Position numbers and translations under genes: made by a program. Shown in pieces: positions 51,873-63,096 of a stretch of DNA of 64,000 bases (its first letter is position 1; each line of letters starts with the position of its first letter). Under the pieces are notes generated by a model. The model was given only the letters and a program-made list of their open reading frames with translations, searched no databases and was not told the origin of the DNA. The DNA comes from Burkholderiales bacterium (GTDB lineage Bacteria; Pseudomonadota; Gammaproteobacteria; Burkholderiales; Nitrosomonadaceae): NCBI GenBank assembly GCA_015075225.1, contig JABTUQ010000001.1, forward strand, positions 248,001 to 312,000, read 5' to 3'.

Positions 51873-51888
51873 GATTGCTTCTTTTTAG

Positions 51889-53409
51889 TTATTGATCCAC
51901 GGGGAGCAAGGTTAAATCAAGCTGGGTAGCACGCATGTTTTGGGATGAACCTGGGTTATTGCGTTCTGACTCGATTCTGTAGAGATATTCTTGCGTGATG
52001 TTGCCAGTGATATAGCGCCCATCAAAACAGGAGGTTTCAAAATTCCCGATACTCGGGTCTACCAGCATAACCGCCTGCTTGAGCGCATCCAGGTCCTGAT
52101 AGATCAGATAGTCTGCACCAATTTCATGACATATTTCCTCATTGGTCCGATCTGTCGCGATTAATTCCTGGCGGGTGGGCATATCAATACCGTATACGTT
52201 GGGAAAACGTACCGGTGGCGCAGCCGAAGCAAAATAAATTTTATGAGCACCTGCCTCGCGCGCCATCTGGACGATTTCGCGACTGGTCGTTCCGCGCACG
52301 ATGGAATCATCAACCAGCAGCACATTTTTTCCACGAAATTCCATTTCGATCGCATTCAGTTTCTGCCTGACCGATTTTCGTCGTTGCTGCTGACCAGGCA
52401 TGATGAAGGTTCTTCCCACATAACGATTCTTCACAAAGCCTTCCCTGAAGCTGATTCCCAATTGATTAGCCAGCTGCATGGCACTAGGGCGACTGGATTC
52501 GGGAATGGGGATGACAACATCGATATCGAGATGTCGCATGTCCGTACTGATTTTTTCGGCCAGATTAATTCCCATATTGAGACGGGTTTCATACACCGAA
52601 ATGCCATCAAGCATTGAATCCGGACGAGCAAGATAAACATATTCAAAAATGCAGGGATTCAGACTCGCTTTATTAGCACATTGATGGCTGTAGAAACGCC
52701 CTTCCACGTCAATAAAAATGGCCTCCCCTGGCGCCACATCACGAATGAGACGGAAACCCAGTGTATCCAGCGCGACACTTTCGGAAGCCACCATATATTC
52801 GGTGCCTGCATCTGTTTCCACCGAACCGAATACCAGCGGTCTGATACCGTGGGGGTCGCGAAATGCAAGCAAGCCATAACCCGCAATCATGGCAATGACA
52901 GCATAAGCACCCTGGCAGCGCTCATGCACACCGGCCACTGCCGAAAAAATTTCGGCCGGATCAAGCTGATAACCGGTTGTGCGTTCCTGTAATTCGTGTG
53001 CCAGGACATTCAGTAATACTTCAGAATCGGAACGGGTATTAACATGGCGCCGATCCGAGAGAAATAGCTCCTGATTGAGTGTTTCTGCATTGGTCAGATT
53101 GCCGTTATGGGCGAGAACAATGCCAAAAGGAGAGTTGACGTAGAAAGGCTGTGCTTCGGCAGGAGAAGTGGATGACCCCGCTGTAGGATAGCGGACATGT
53201 CCGATTCCCATGTGTCCGGGCAAAGCGCGCATATCACGGGTACGAAACACATCCCGCACCAGGCCAAGACCCTTATGCATGTGAAAGCTGTTACCTTGTG
53301 CGGTAACAATACCAGCAGCATCCTGGCCACGATGCTGCAACATTAACAGACCATCATAAAGCAACTGATTGGCGGGAGATCGGGCCACCACACCCAGAAT
53401 TCCACACAT
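51889..53409 (-). CDS. purF: Amidophosphoribosyltransferase
   Basis: A 506-residue enzyme that makes phosphoribosylamine, the first step of purine synthesis. The N-terminal glutamine amidohydrolase has its nucleophile at Cys2 (MCGILGVV) with no propeptide, as in E. coli. The PRPP-binding motif is [38 protein letters not shown] and GIRPLVFGS are further family blocks. ATG at 53409, about 100 bases downstream of cvpA, the classic cvpA-purF pair. Confidence 0.97.
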   Translation of the reverse strand: MCGILGVVARSPANQLLYDGLLMLQHRGQDAAGIVTAQGNSFHMHKGLGLVRDVFRTRDMRALPGHMGIGHVRYPTAGSSTSPAEAQPFYVNSPFGIVLAHNGNLTNAETLNQELFLSDRRHVNTRSDSEVLLNVLAHELQERTTGYQLDPAEIFSAVAGVHERCQGAYAVIAMIAGYGLLAFRDPHGIRPLVFGSVETDAGTEYMVASESVALDTLGFRLIRDVAPGEAIFIDVEGRFYSHQCANKASLNPCIFEYVYLARPDSMLDGISVYETRLNMGINLAEKISTDMRHLDIDVVIPIPESSRPSAMQLANQLGISFREGFVKNRYVGRTFIMPGQQQRRKSVRQKLNAIEMEFRGKNVLLVDDSIVRGTTSREIVQMAREAGAHKIYFASAAPPVRFPNVYGIDMPTRQELIATDRTNEEICHEIGADYLIYQDLDALKQAVMLVDPSIGNFETSCFDGRYITGNITQEYLYRIESERNNPGSSQNMRATQLDLTLLPVDQ

Positions 53410-53512
53410 AGCGGGCTCGCTGAAAAAAGTGGATTAAAAAACTTACTGAAGCTGGTTACTTTCTTTCTGTATTGTTCACAAAAAAATCCTTACTTGTAAC
53501 CCAATACGAATT

Positions 53513-54013
53513 TTAGTTATTTCTGCTAAAACCAATAAGATTCCGGAAATCCTGGGGTAGCCAGGGAATGATGTCCGCTGACATGATTTCCAAGGGTCCG
53601 CTCAGTACGGCTTCTTTCCAGAATGGTTGTTGCGGAATTGGCGTAAACCCGGCTGCTGTTATCAGAAACAATACAATTACTAGTCCGCGAACCATCCCGA
53701 ATAATGCTCCCAACATTCTGTCGATCAACCCAAGCCCTACCCCTCTTACGAGTGCAGATAGCAGCCGGGAGACAAGCATTGTGGCCAGAAGAACTACAAA
53801 GAATGTTGCACTGAATGCTGCCAGCATCCGTGTGGATTCATTCTCGATCATGCCGGGCAACAAGGGAGCAGCATAAACCGAATAGCGACTGGCAGCAAAA
53901 AACGCAATGACCCAGGCGAGGAGTGACACGATTTCATGCACCAGGCCGCGTGTAATACTCAGCAAGGCCGAGAAAGAAACGATTCCAATAACAATGTAAT
54001 CAAAAACGGTCAT
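53513..54013 (-). CDS. cvpA: CvpA family membrane protein
   Basis: A 166-residue protein with about four transmembrane helices. It starts VFDYIVIGIVSFSALLSITR, with later helices LLAWVIAFFAASRYSVYAAP, LAAFSATFFVVLLATMLVS and GALFGMVRGLVIVLFLITAA, matching CvpA. CvpA is needed for colicin V production in E. coli; its general role is unclear, with links to envelope stress. It precedes purF in many proteobacteria. It starts seven bases after the SPOR-gene stop. Confidence 0.93.
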   Translation of the reverse strand: MTVFDYIVIGIVSFSALLSITRGLVHEIVSLLAWVIAFFAASRYSVYAAPLLPGMIENESTRMLAAFSATFFVVLLATMLVSRLLSALVRGVGLGLIDRMLGALFGMVRGLVIVLFLITAAGFTPIPQQPFWKEAVLSGPLEIMSADIIPWLPQDFRNLIGFSRNN

Positions 54014-54020
54014 TTAACTG

Positions 54021-54710
54021 CTATTTTGCTGTCACCACACCACTCAAACCAGTTTTCTTCAATCGTTCATGCTCTGCTTCGGCTGCTTCCCGTGTGGCGA
54101 AAGGGCCAATACGTACACGAGTCATTTCGCCATTACCCACCTTGATGGTCTCGGTATAAGCCCTGATTCCATTGGCGACCAGGTTTTGCTGCTGCTGCTT
54201 TGCTTTGGTGATGTCGGAAAACGCCCCCAGCTGAATGATAAATGCACCTTCCTGTACCTTTATATTATTACTGACCGGAGCTTTTTCCTGGGAAACCGAT
54301 ATTTTTTCCTGAACAACCGGGGTCGATGTAACAGTTGGAGTTGGTTTCACATACGATGGCTTTTTTGCCGGAGTTGGTACAGCACCAATTCTGCTCTTGT
54401 CAGAAGCGCTATTTTCATTTCTTTCGGCATGCTCGGAATCACTGAAGGGTAATGGTTTTTCGGTACCACGGGGAATTTCCACCTCTTCCGCAATCGGAGC
54501 ATTTTCCGGTGTCATCCACGGATAGGCCTCGGCTGTCAATTCTTCGGAGGGAATTTGTATATCAATTTGCTGCTCTTCCTGCTGGGGGGCATCATCAAGG
54601 ATCATGGGCAAAAAGACAACCGACAGAATCACGAAGGTAATTGCGCCAATCAGACGCCTCCTGGCACGCTTTCTCAGAAGGATTTCTTCTTCGCTGACAT
54701 TTTTAACCAT
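54021..54710 (-). CDS. SPOR-domain membrane protein (DedD-like)
   Basis: A 229-residue protein. One transmembrane helix follows a basic N-terminus (LLRKRARRRLIGAITFVILS, VVFLPMILDD), then a Pro/Glu/Ser-rich linker and a C-terminal SPOR domain (FIIQLGAFSDITKAKQQQQN, VRIGPFATREAAEAEHERLK). SPOR domains bind denuded peptidoglycan at the division septum. Position between folC and cvpA and the architecture match DedD. Probably periplasmic and recruited to the divisome. Confidence 0.9.
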   Translation of the reverse strand: MVKNVSEEEILLRKRARRRLIGAITFVILSVVFLPMILDDAPQQEEQQIDIQIPSEELTAEAYPWMTPENAPIAEEVEIPRGTEKPLPFSDSEHAERNENSASDKSRIGAVPTPAKKPSYVKPTPTVTSTPVVQEKISVSQEKAPVSNNIKVQEGAFIIQLGAFSDITKAKQQQQNLVANGIRAYTETIKVGNGEMTRVRIGPFATREAAEAEHERLKKTGLSGVVTAK

Positions 54711-54730
54711 TTTTGTTTTTCCGCTTGCCC

Positions 54731-56023
54731 TTAAGAATTTAATCCATCAATGCCTTTCATTACCAAACTGACGGTATGAAATGACCCAAACACACATATT
54801 CTATCATCATCGTTAACATGTTCACGCGCGTAAACATAAGCACTATTTATATCTGGAAATGAGCACAGGATATTTTTCTGTTCAACGCCGGCTTCCTCAA
54901 GTGCCTGCCGAATTTCATTCTCTGACGCACCTCTGGCGACATTTAACCCCCCGATCAGCCATCGATCAATGTTATTTTTCAGCACTCGCAATGTGCCTGT
55001 CATGTCCTTGTCTTTCAGCATACCTGCTACTGCATAGGTATACCCCTTTGTTGGCAGGGCTTTCAGATTAATTGACAATTTGCGGGCTGCTGCCGGATTG
55101 TGCGCCACGTCCAGAATGATGGTGGGGCGCGCTGAAATCATTTGAAACCTGCCGGCCAGAATTGTCTCGACTAAACCTCGACGGATAGCATTCACTGGAA
55201 CAGGCAGAGTCTCTTCCAGAATCTCCAGCGCTGCCAGGACTGCACTTGCATTTTGCAGTTGAAAGTCACCCTTGAGCGCTGGTAAAGGCAGGTTGTAATG
55301 ATGCCCGGATATTCCACGATAGCGCCATTGCTGGTTATCTGCCATATAACCAAAAGCATCATTAATGCAATAAAGCCGGGCGCTGGCTGATCGCATTTTT
55401 TCGTAAAGCAATCTGGGTATATCTGGTTCCGCACAAATTGCTGGTTTGTTTTCCCTGAAAATACCGATTTTTTCCTGACCGATAGCTTCCCGCGTTGATC
55501 CAAGGTAATCCATATGGTCCAGATCAATACTGGTCAAAATCGCGCAATCCGTGTCAAATACATTGACAGCATCCAAACGGCCACCCAGCCCAACTTCCAG
55601 GATTGCCACATCCACCCGGGCCCGCACGAATATCAACATGGCAGCCAGCGTGCCAAATTCAAAGTAAGTCAGTGTGGTGTCAACAGATTCTCGCGCGGAT
55701 TCAATTTCAGCAAATACGTCACACAGGATCTCATCACTGATTTCGTGCTGGTTCACCCGTATGCGTTCGTTGTATCGCAGTAAATGAGGTGAGGTATAAC
55801 AGCCTGTGTTGTAGGAAGCTTGGCTGAATATGGATTCAAGCATTGCGCAAACTGAACCTTTGCCATTGGTACCGGCAACGGTAATGACTGGAAAATCAAC
55901 TGTTAACCGCAGCGAATCCCTGACCCTTCTCACCCGTTCCAGACCCATGTCAATTGTTTTGGGGTGAAGTTTCTCGAGATAGTTTAACCAGCCCTCCAGT
56001 GTTGTTGGCCGGGTATCAATCAT
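54731..56023 (-). CDS. folC: Dihydrofolate synthase / folylpolyglutamate synthase
   Basis: A 430-residue Mur-ligase-fold enzyme that adds glutamate to dihydropteroate and to tetrahydrofolates. The ATP loop is ITVAGTNGKGSVCAMLESIF, followed by TGCYTSPHLLRYNERIRVN and ILEVGLGGRLDAVNVF with the conserved LDAVN, plus ILTSIDLDHMDYLGST. The C-terminal domain has LDVAHNPAAARKL. ATG at 56023. About 150 bases separate it from accD, and the SPOR gene follows within 20 bases. Confidence 0.96.
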   Translation of the reverse strand: MIDTRPTTLEGWLNYLEKLHPKTIDMGLERVRRVRDSLRLTVDFPVITVAGTNGKGSVCAMLESIFSQASYNTGCYTSPHLLRYNERIRVNQHEISDEILCDVFAEIESARESVDTTLTYFEFGTLAAMLIFVRARVDVAILEVGLGGRLDAVNVFDTDCAILTSIDLDHMDYLGSTREAIGQEKIGIFRENKPAICAEPDIPRLLYEKMRSASARLYCINDAFGYMADNQQWRYRGISGHHYNLPLPALKGDFQLQNASAVLAALEILEETLPVPVNAIRRGLVETILAGRFQMISARPTIILDVAHNPAAARKLSINLKALPTKGYTYAVAGMLKDKDMTGTLRVLKNNIDRWLIGGLNVARGASENEIRQALEEAGVEQKNILCSFPDINSAYVYAREHVNDDDRICVFGSFHTVSLVMKGIDGLNS

Positions 56024-56170
56024 TGATCAGAATGAAAAAGAATAAAGAAAAAGCCTTATCGGCAATAAACACCCGGTAGGGCCATTGTTCCATTTCAGTA
56101 CAGCAATCATTCGAAGCCTATCGCAGGTTTTAATACCCCTTGGCGAATTAATCTACCTGAACCGGCATAA

Positions 56171-57073
56171 TCAGGAATCTGTAGGTATGGCTGCTGGCTG
56201 CGGTACGAATATTGGAGCCGGAGAGCGCATCAGTAATGTACAAAGACCGGCCAACCGGTCACGCATTTCACGGCGATCAATGATCAAATCAATAGCACCA
56301 TGATCCAGCAGAAATTCTGCGCGCTGAAAACCTTCGGGCAAGGTCTGGCGTACCGTTTGCTCGATAACACGAGGCCCGGCAAAACCGATCAAAGCTCCGG
56401 GTTCGGCAATGACAACATCACCGATAAACGCAAAACTGGCTGAAACTCCTCCCATGGTAGGATCTGTCAACACGGAAATAAAAGGCAGTTTTTCCCTGCT
56501 CAATTGCTCCAATGCAGCAGTAGTCTTTGCCATTTGCATCAATGAAAACAAACCTTCCTGCATCCGGGCTCCACCGCTGGCGCTGAAGCAAATGAAAGGC
56601 AAGTGGTGAGTAACGCAGGCTTTTACAGCGCGAACAAAACGTTCACCGACTACGGATCCCATTGATCCACCCATAAAACCGAATTCAAAAACAGCGGCTA
56701 CAACAGGAACTGATTTAATATTGCCACGCATCACCACCAATGAATCAGTCTCACCCGTAGATTCGTGAGCATCTTCAAGCCTATCCGCATATTTTTTGCT
56801 ATCACGAAATTTCAGAGGATCCTGCGGAATGACCTCGATACCTATTTCATGGCGCTCCTGGGGATCCAGTAATAGCTCAAGTCGCTTGCGGGCTGAGATT
56901 CGGTTATGGTGGCCACATTTGGGACAGACATTAAGGTTTTTTGCCAGGTCAGTGCAGTAGAGCACGGCTTCACAACTGGCACATTTGCTCCACAAACCCT
57001 CGGGAACGGCTTTTTTCTCTCCGTTTTCCTTGCGCTTGATTTTTGGTGGAATGATACTTTCAAACCAGCTCAT
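56171..57073 (-). CDS. accD: Acetyl-CoA carboxylase carboxyltransferase beta subunit
   Basis: A 300-residue subunit that, with AccA, transfers CO2 from carboxybiotin to acetyl-CoA. The N-terminal zinc ribbon is complete ([32 protein letters not shown]). The crotonase-like core shows [40 protein letters not shown] and [20 protein letters not shown]. The length is normal. It begins 11 bases after the trpA stop, the common trpA-accD-folC arrangement. Confidence 0.97.
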   Translation of the reverse strand: MSWFESIIPPKIKRKENGEKKAVPEGLWSKCASCEAVLYCTDLAKNLNVCPKCGHHNRISARKRLELLLDPQERHEIGIEVIPQDPLKFRDSKKYADRLEDAHESTGETDSLVVMRGNIKSVPVVAAVFEFGFMGGSMGSVVGERFVRAVKACVTHHLPFICFSASGGARMQEGLFSLMQMAKTTAALEQLSREKLPFISVLTDPTMGGVSASFAFIGDVVIAEPGALIGFAGPRVIEQTVRQTLPEGFQRAEFLLDHGAIDLIIDRREMRDRLAGLCTLLMRSPAPIFVPQPAAIPTDS

Positions 57074-57084
57074 CTATCACTTTC

Positions 57085-57894
57085 CTATAAAGCGGATTTT
57101 GCGTCGATTGCACGTCGCAAGGATTCAACCAGCGCCCCTACATTCGCCAACAGATTTTCTGCCGGGGAATGCTCTATTTCTTCCACAATGCGACTGCCTA
57201 TGACCACAGCATCAGCCTGTTCAGCAACGCTTCGTGCCGTTTGTTCATCCCTTATGCCAAAACCCACTCCAATTGGAATCCGGATATGTGAACGAAGTTG
57301 TGACACTTTGTTGCCAACTTCATGCAAATCAAGATGAGAAGCGCCAGTCACTCCCTTCAGGGAAACATAGTAGACATAGCCACTGGCAAGTTCGGCAACA
57401 TGTTTGATCCTTGATTCCGGGGTTGTGGGAGATAACAGAAAAATCGGATCAATATTTTGTTCTTTTAAATTCCGCACCCATTCAGCGCTTTCTTCCGGAG
57501 GATAATCAACGACCAGGACACCATCGACTCCAGCCTGACTGGCTGCTTGGATAAAATTTCTGTAACCCATCGCTTCAACCGGGTTGGCATATCCCATGAG
57601 GACTACCGGCGTACTCTGGTTGGATTTCCTGAATTCGGCCACCATGGAAAACACATCTTTCAGACTGATGCGGTGTTTCAGTGCACGCTCCGAAGAACGC
57701 TGTATGGTTGGCCCATCCGCCATGGGATCCGAAAATGGCACTCCCAGTTCGATTAAATCTACCCCAGCTTGTGTTAATCGATGCATTATCGCCACTGTCG
57801 TGGCTGAATCAGGATCACCCGCTGTAATAAAAGGAATAAGCGCAGCTCTATTTTGTGATTTAAGCTGGGAAAAAACTGTTTCGATACGATTCAT
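57085..57894 (-). CDS. trpA: Tryptophan synthase alpha chain
   Basis: A 269-residue TIM-barrel enzyme that cleaves indole-3-glycerol phosphate to indole, which is channelled to TrpB. The catalytic Glu and Asp are in VDLIELGVPFSDPMADGPTI and DGVLVVDYPPEES. The phosphate loop is GVGFGIRDEQTA, and YYVSLKGVTGAS is conserved. ATG at 57894, about 42 bases after trpB. Confidence 0.97.
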   Translation of the reverse strand: MNRIETVFSQLKSQNRAALIPFITAGDPDSATTVAIMHRLTQAGVDLIELGVPFSDPMADGPTIQRSSERALKHRISLKDVFSMVAEFRKSNQSTPVVLMGYANPVEAMGYRNFIQAASQAGVDGVLVVDYPPEESAEWVRNLKEQNIDPIFLLSPTTPESRIKHVAELASGYVYYVSLKGVTGASHLDLHEVGNKVSQLRSHIRIPIGVGFGIRDEQTARSVAEQADAVVIGSRIVEEIEHSPAENLLANVGALVESLRRAIDAKSAL

Positions 57895-57936
57895 TTAACA
57901 GATGATCAGAAAAATTCAAGTATGACGGTTACCCGG

Positions 57937-59136
57937 TTAAAGTGAAATACCCGATTGCTCCGCAACCGTTGCCATATCCTTATCACCACGGCCGGATAGA
58001 TTAACCAGTAGCAACTGGTCTTTATCAAGCGTGGGTGCCAGTTTGGCTGCATAAGCCAAAGCATGGCTGGATTCCAGTGCAGGGATAATACCTTCAAACC
58101 GGCAAAGTGCATGAAATGCAGCCAGCGCTTCATCGTCCGTTACAGCCACATATTCGGCACGGCCACAATCCTTCAACCAGGCGTGTTCTGGCCCGACACC
58201 CGGATAATCCAGGCCGGCAGAAATTGAATGTGTTTCGATGATCTGACCATTTTCGTCCTGTATCAGATAAGTGCGATTACCGTGCAACACACCCGGCCGG
58301 CCTGTCACCAAAGTAGCTGCATGTTCGTGCGTATCAATCCCCTTGCCCGCGGCTTCCACGCCGATCATTCGAACATTCTCTTCACTAATATAAGGATAAA
58401 ACAGGCCGATGGCATTGGAGCCTCCTCCGACACATGCGATCAGGGCATCCGGCTGCCTGCCATATTCTTCCTGCATTTGTTGTTTAGCTTCATTGCCGAT
58501 GATTGCCTGAAAATCCCTGACCATCATCGGATAGGGGTGAGGTCCAGCAACCGTCCCGATGATGTAGTAAGTACAGGAAACGTTGGTAACCCAGTCACGC
58601 ATGGCTTCATTCAATGCATCCTTGAGTGTGCGTGAACCCGAATCGACCGGAATGACCGTGGCACCAAGCAGTTTCATGCGATAAACATTGGTTGCCTGCC
58701 GTTTGACATCCTCGGAACCCATATAGACGACACATTCCATACCATAGCGGGCTGCAACGGTAGCACTGGCTACGCCATGCTGACCTGCGCCTGTTTCAGC
58801 AATAATGCGCCGCTTTCCCATACGCCGGGCGAGCAATGCCTGGCCAACCGTATTGTTTATTTTATGTGCGCCGGTATGGTTGAGATCTTCACGTTTCAAC
58901 AGAATCTGTGCGCCACCAAGATATTCCGACCAGCGTTTGGCATGGTAAATAGGACTGGGGCGACCTACATAATGCTTGAGTTCTTGAAAAAATTCGGTCT
59001 GGAACTCGACATCATTACGATAATGTTCATATTGCCTGCAAAGCTCGTCCAGGGCAGAAATCAGGGTCTCGGCCACGAATGTGCCACCGTACGGGCCAAA
59101 ATGACCACGTTTGTCAGGAAGATCATATATCTTCAC
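57937..59136 (-). CDS. trpB: Tryptophan synthase beta chain
   Basis: A 399-residue PLP enzyme condensing indole with serine. The PLP Lys is in [20 protein letters not shown], and the phosphate loop is [33 protein letters not shown] and [18 protein letters not shown] are conserved. The start is a GTG (complement of 59134-59136), supported by AAGGAG nine bases upstream. That ribosome-binding site lies in the end of trpF; the two genes overlap by 14 bases. Confidence 0.97.
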   Translation of the reverse strand: MKIYDLPDKRGHFGPYGGTFVAETLISALDELCRQYEHYRNDVEFQTEFFQELKHYVGRPSPIYHAKRWSEYLGGAQILLKREDLNHTGAHKINNTVGQALLARRMGKRRIIAETGAGQHGVASATVAARYGMECVVYMGSEDVKRQATNVYRMKLLGATVIPVDSGSRTLKDALNEAMRDWVTNVSCTYYIIGTVAGPHPYPMMVRDFQAIIGNEAKQQMQEEYGRQPDALIACVGGGSNAIGLFYPYISEENVRMIGVEAAGKGIDTHEHAATLVTGRPGVLHGNRTYLIQDENGQIIETHSISAGLDYPGVGPEHAWLKDCGRAEYVAVTDDEALAAFHALCRFEGIIPALESSHALAYAAKLAPTLDKDQLLLVNLSGRGDKDMATVAEQSGISL

Positions 59137-59749
59137 AGGATCTTACTCCTTGCATAAAAACTGAAATTTTGCCTATGTCCTTGATACCCTTGGCAACCTC
59201 AACGCCACTTGAAACATCAACTGCAGAAGGATGTGTCCGTCCAATCGCTTCGGCAACATTACCGGGGTGAAGCCCTCCTGACAACACCCACGGTAGCGGC
59301 AACTCCGCAGGAATCAGATTCCAGTCAAACACATGACCAGTTCCACCCGGGATTCCTGCTGCATAAGCATCCAGTAACAGTCCTCTGGATTCCCCATAAC
59401 GCCGGGCGTATTGTAGCAAATCCAGTCCATTCCGGACACGGACGGCTTTGATATACGGCAAACTGAACTGGCTACAAAAATCGGGAGATTCGTCGCCATG
59501 AAATTGCAGGAGATCCAGCCCGGCAGCGGCGCTACTTGTCTCCACCCATGATTTGTCAGGATTGACATATACTCCAACCGCCTGCACAAACGGAGGCAGG
59601 CATTTTGTAATCTGCCCTGCTTTTTCTGGAGAAATATATCGCTCGCTCTGCGGCCATAAGACGAAACCGATTGCATCCGCCCCATACTGTACGGCTGCCA
59701 TGGCATCTTCCAATCTTGTAATGCCACATATTTTGACACGTGTATGCAC
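59123..59749 (-). CDS. trpF: Phosphoribosylanthranilate isomerase
   Basis: About 208 residues of TIM-barrel fold. [20 protein letters not shown] holds the catalytic Cys, and [34 protein letters not shown] with the catalytic Asp, [14 protein letters not shown] and [16 protein letters not shown] are all present. I chose the GTG at 59749 (MHTRVKICG), preceded by AAGG; a TTG at 59770 would add seven residues. It overlaps trpB by 14 bases and follows truA. Confidence 0.95.
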   Translation of the reverse strand: MHTRVKICGITRLEDAMAAVQYGADAIGFVLWPQSERYISPEKAGQITKCLPPFVQAVGVYVNPDKSWVETSSAAAGLDLLQFHGDESPDFCSQFSLPYIKAVRVRNGLDLLQYARRYGESRGLLLDAYAAGIPGGTGHVFDWNLIPAELPLPWVLSGGLHPGNVAEAIGRTHPSAVDVSSGVEVAKGIKDIGKISVFMQGVRSCEDI

Positions 59750-59806
59750 TCGGATTACCTTGAATACCAATTCGTCAAATTTTTCCGGAACATACCCGGA
59801 ACCGCT

Positions 59807-60592
59807 TCATATAGCCACTAATGGCCGAGTAACATTAAAAACGGGCAAACCCCACCTGGCATCGTACTTGACACCAGATAAATACAATCCATCCGGGGAG
59901 AACGTGGGAGCAGCAAGGGTGCGATCACGCCTTGCCAGAAGAGTTTGCATCCATTCAGGAGGATATTTTCCCCGGCCTACATAAACCAGTCCTCCAAGAA
60001 TGTTTCGCACCATATGATGCAAAAATGCATTGGCACAAAATTCAAAAATGAAAAATTGCTGATTTTGATGAATATCCAGCTTGATCAATTGACGTGTTGC
60101 AGTTTTAGCTTGACACTCTGATGAACGAAATGCGCTGAAATCGTGCTCACCGGTCAAAAATTCGGCTGCTGCCTGCATTTTTTCGAGATCAAGCGAGTAA
60201 TGAACCCACCCGGCTTTTCCATGATAAATACCGGGACGAGAAGGCCGACTCAACAAGTAATACAAATAGGTACGTTCAATTGCGCTAAACCTGGCATGAA
60301 AATCACCGCCCACTTCCGAAGCGCTTAGCACCGAGATATCGTCCGGTAAAAGTGCATTGGCTCCCCTAACCCAGGCATTCAAAGGCCGTTTTACATTTGT
60401 TTCAAAATGCACAACCTGACACAGTGCATGCACTCCTGTATCTGTTCGACCAGCTGCTGTTACTTGTATCTGCCTGCCTGCCACACCCGATAAAGCAGTT
60501 TCCAGTTGGGATTGCACAGAAAGATGATCTGGCTGCCTTTGCCAGCCATAGTAGCCACAGCCATCATATTCCAGCGAGAGAACAATTTTCAC
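59807..60592 (-). CDS. truA: tRNA pseudouridine synthase A
   Basis: A 261-residue enzyme that makes pseudouridine 38-40 in tRNA anticodon arms. The catalytic Asp is in VTAAGRTDTGVHALCQVVHF, and KIVLSLEYDGCGYYGWQRQP, SAIERTYLYYLLSRPSRPGI and ANAFLHHMVRNILGGLVYVG are conserved. The start codon is GTG. It stands between fimV and trpF in the conserved order. Confidence 0.97.
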   Translation of the reverse strand: MKIVLSLEYDGCGYYGWQRQPDHLSVQSQLETALSGVAGRQIQVTAAGRTDTGVHALCQVVHFETNVKRPLNAWVRGANALLPDDISVLSASEVGGDFHARFSAIERTYLYYLLSRPSRPGIYHGKAGWVHYSLDLEKMQAAAEFLTGEHDFSAFRSSECQAKTATRQLIKLDIHQNQQFFIFEFCANAFLHHMVRNILGGLVYVGRGKYPPEWMQTLLARRDRTLAAPTFSPDGLYLSGVKYDARWGLPVFNVTRPLVAI

Positions 60593-60717
60593 GAAAGAAT
60601 GTTGCCTATTTCGAGTGATCCTATTTTCTAATTAAAAGAGGCAAAAAATCACTTACCCGGGAAGATCAATAAACACTCATTCAGAGCAAATGAACCTGGT
60701 CAATGGATTATCAACAC

Positions 60718-63096
60718 TCAATCTGCCTGATCCAGCATGGAACGGGCCGTTGCCTGTTGTTCCTCGTCGCCTTCACGCAATACTTCTTCAAGAATCTCCC
60801 GCGCACCTTCTTTATCATCCATCTCAAGATAAGCTTTAGCCAAATCAAGCTTGGTTGCGACTTCCTGCCATTGCATTTCTTCAGCTTCGGTATATTCGTT
60901 GCGTGGCTGAGGTTTTGTTTCCGGTTTTGTTTCCGGTTCTTCTCCCAAGGTAAGATCAATTTTTGCTAAACTGGTACTTAAATTCGACAAATCATTCGCC
61001 AGATCGGACTCTTTTATAGATTCCGTTTCGGATGGAAGATCGAGATCAAATTCAAACTGATGCTCATCATGATCCGAAATAATTTCTTCCATATTTTCCT
61101 GTTTTTGCTCTGAATCGGATTCGCTCTCCAGGTTGATATCGGGAGCAGTAAAAATCCATCCCTCATTGATGTCGCTATCTTCACTCTTACCAGTGACTTC
61201 AGTTTCAATAGTCACATCCAGCTTGTGCACAGGCTCGCCTAATTCCGATGAACTCACTCTGATCTCGTAATCCAGTTCATTCAATGGCGAACTATCTTCT
61301 TCCTGAACCTGATTGATTGAATCCGTACTAAAAAAAGAATTTTCTTTATCTTTATCATCAGGCTGGTTTTCGAAAAACGATCCGGAATCAACACTGGTAT
61401 GACGCTCTGCCAATTCAAAACCGGTGAATACCGATGAACCAGCTATTTCTTGCGCAACAAACCCAGATCCACTTTCCAGATTTTTCCTGTCCGAAGATAC
61501 TGTTTCAATAATCCCAGTATTGGCTAAATCAGCCTCTTTTTCACTGTAATCATCAACATCTCCATCCATCTCCATTTCTTCCGTTTGCGCTTTTCTACGA
61601 CGGATTACAGATATTCCTAGAGCAGTTATCAACAACGCAGCTAAACCACCGGCGACCAATTCGCTGTTTTCCTCAACAAATCCAAACAGGTTATCCACCG
61701 AATCTGATTCCTCCGACTCGGGCATCACTGGCTGAGGTGATTTAACCGAAGATTTTGGTGCCACTGGTTGAACAGGAATGGTAACGGGTAAAGTTGATTT
61801 TTCTGCGGTTTGAATAGCTATTTCAGGAGATTTAACAGCTTTTTCATCTTGTTCAACTGTCACAGGAACTGGTTGAAGTTCCGGCTTGGTTTGTATCTGA
61901 TCTTGCTCAATCAGATTTTTGTTATCAGTGGAATTACCTTTTAATTCCAGCAAACGCTGCAGTTTGGCGACATTTTGTTCCAGAATTACTACTCGCTCAT
62001 TAGCCTCATGCAAAGCGCGCTCTTTTGCAATTGCATCCTCCTCCATCATGTGTAAATAATTCTGCGCTGCCTTACCTTCAATATGTTTAGCCGATGTCTG
62101 ATTGTCGTCCAGCAATTCACCTTTCGAAAGAATCAGTACTTCTTCAGATTTATTTGCCCCTGTGGCTGAGGAATCTTCATAAGCAGATGTAATTTTCCCT
62201 GTCCGGGATTGCTTTAAAGTGTCATTTTTCGATGTTTCACCGGACATTTCCGCCACTCTCTGGCGATAATCGTTCCAGCTTTCCTTTTGTATTGCCACCT
62301 GATGCGAGGCTTCTTTGACAGTAATAGCAGAAATCTCGCTTTCGTCAGGAATACGCAAAATAACGCCCACTTTGAGCAGGTTCATATTTTTCACCAGAAA
62401 AGCATCCCTGTTGGCGCGATATAAAGCAACCAGCATTTGATTGAAATTGACACCATCAGGTGATACCTGTCTTGCAATCCGGCTTAAAGTATCTCCCTTC
62501 ATTACCGGCCCGTAAGTGTTACCGGCTTGTATCTGTGTTTTTTCTTGCAAGGGCGATGATTTTTGTTCGGCTTTGGCTGAAGCCTGAGCTTCACTGGCAA
62601 CAATTCCAGTAGAAACATTGGCCTTATCTACAGCAGGTTGTACAACTGGGGAAGCAGCAGGTTTTTGTGATCCAGCGGGGTCAAGTAGCACATTATATTC
62701 ACGTAACATGCGACCCGAAGATGAATTAAGCTCAATGAGCAATTTAAGAAAAGGCTCGTTGATTGCCTGCGAAGAAGTCACACGAATGTAAGCATGTCCA
62801 TCAGTCCGTTTCTCCACAACCACTGCCAGGGTTGCATGGTAGGGAGCTAGGTTGATACCTGTTTTCTGGAAAATTTTAGGAGATGCCAGCCTGGCAGCTA
62901 ATGTATCTATCTCCTTGTCGGCCACGGATTCAAGTGCAATTTCTGCATTGAGAGGTTGACCAAGATATGAGCTGACGGTCAATTTTCCCAGACCTGCTGC
63001 CTGAACAACCCATGTTGAAGCAAGCAGGCCAACGAAAAATGCTTTGCTCAAAACGTAAGGAAATCCACTCTTGGCTCTGAAATTCTTAATCTTCAC
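60718..63096 (-). CDS. fimV: FimV-like polar pilus-assembly protein with LysM domain
   Basis: About 792 residues. A signal-like hydrophobic stretch (AFFVGLLASTWVVQAAGLGK) precedes the FimV N-terminal domain (LTVSSYLGQPLNAEIALESV, YIRVTSSQAINEPFLKLLIE). A LysM-type peptidoglycan-binding motif (YGPVMKGDTLSRIARQV) follows, then a coiled coil near 350-400. One transmembrane helix (ELVAGGLAALLITALGISVI) leads to a very acidic cytoplasmic region ending in a FimV C-terminal TPR-like motif (KLDLAKAYLEMDDKEGAREI). FimV organises type IV pili and chemosensory signalling at the pole. GTG at 63096 follows AAGGGG. Confidence 0.92.
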   Translation of the reverse strand: MKIKNFRAKSGFPYVLSKAFFVGLLASTWVVQAAGLGKLTVSSYLGQPLNAEIALESVADKEIDTLAARLASPKIFQKTGINLAPYHATLAVVVEKRTDGHAYIRVTSSQAINEPFLKLLIELNSSSGRMLREYNVLLDPAGSQKPAASPVVQPAVDKANVSTGIVASEAQASAKAEQKSSPLQEKTQIQAGNTYGPVMKGDTLSRIARQVSPDGVNFNQMLVALYRANRDAFLVKNMNLLKVGVILRIPDESEISAITVKEASHQVAIQKESWNDYRQRVAEMSGETSKNDTLKQSRTGKITSAYEDSSATGANKSEEVLILSKGELLDDNQTSAKHIEGKAAQNYLHMMEEDAIAKERALHEANERVVILEQNVAKLQRLLELKGNSTDNKNLIEQDQIQTKPELQPVPVTVEQDEKAVKSPEIAIQTAEKSTLPVTIPVQPVAPKSSVKSPQPVMPESEESDSVDNLFGFVEENSELVAGGLAALLITALGISVIRRRKAQTEEMEMDGDVDDYSEKEADLANTGIIETVSSDRKNLESGSGFVAQEIAGSSVFTGFELAERHTSVDSGSFFENQPDDKDKENSFFSTDSINQVQEEDSSPLNELDYEIRVSSSELGEPVHKLDVTIETEVTGKSEDSDINEGWIFTAPDINLESESDSEQKQENMEEIISDHDEHQFEFDLDLPSETESIKESDLANDLSNLSTSLAKIDLTLGEEPETKPETKPQPRNEYTEAEEMQWQEVATKLDLAKAYLEMDDKEGAREILEEVLREGDEEQQATARSMLDQAD

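Noticed and set aside
57895..57936. Attenuator or leader peptide in the trp gene gaps
   Set aside because: The gaps are short, contain no Trp-rich leader ORF and no paired hairpins; regulation cannot be read from them.
59750..59770. TTG at 59770 as trpF start
   Set aside because: The GTG at 59749 has AAGG at suitable distance and begins directly before the conserved RVKICGITR; the TTG remains a weaker alternative.
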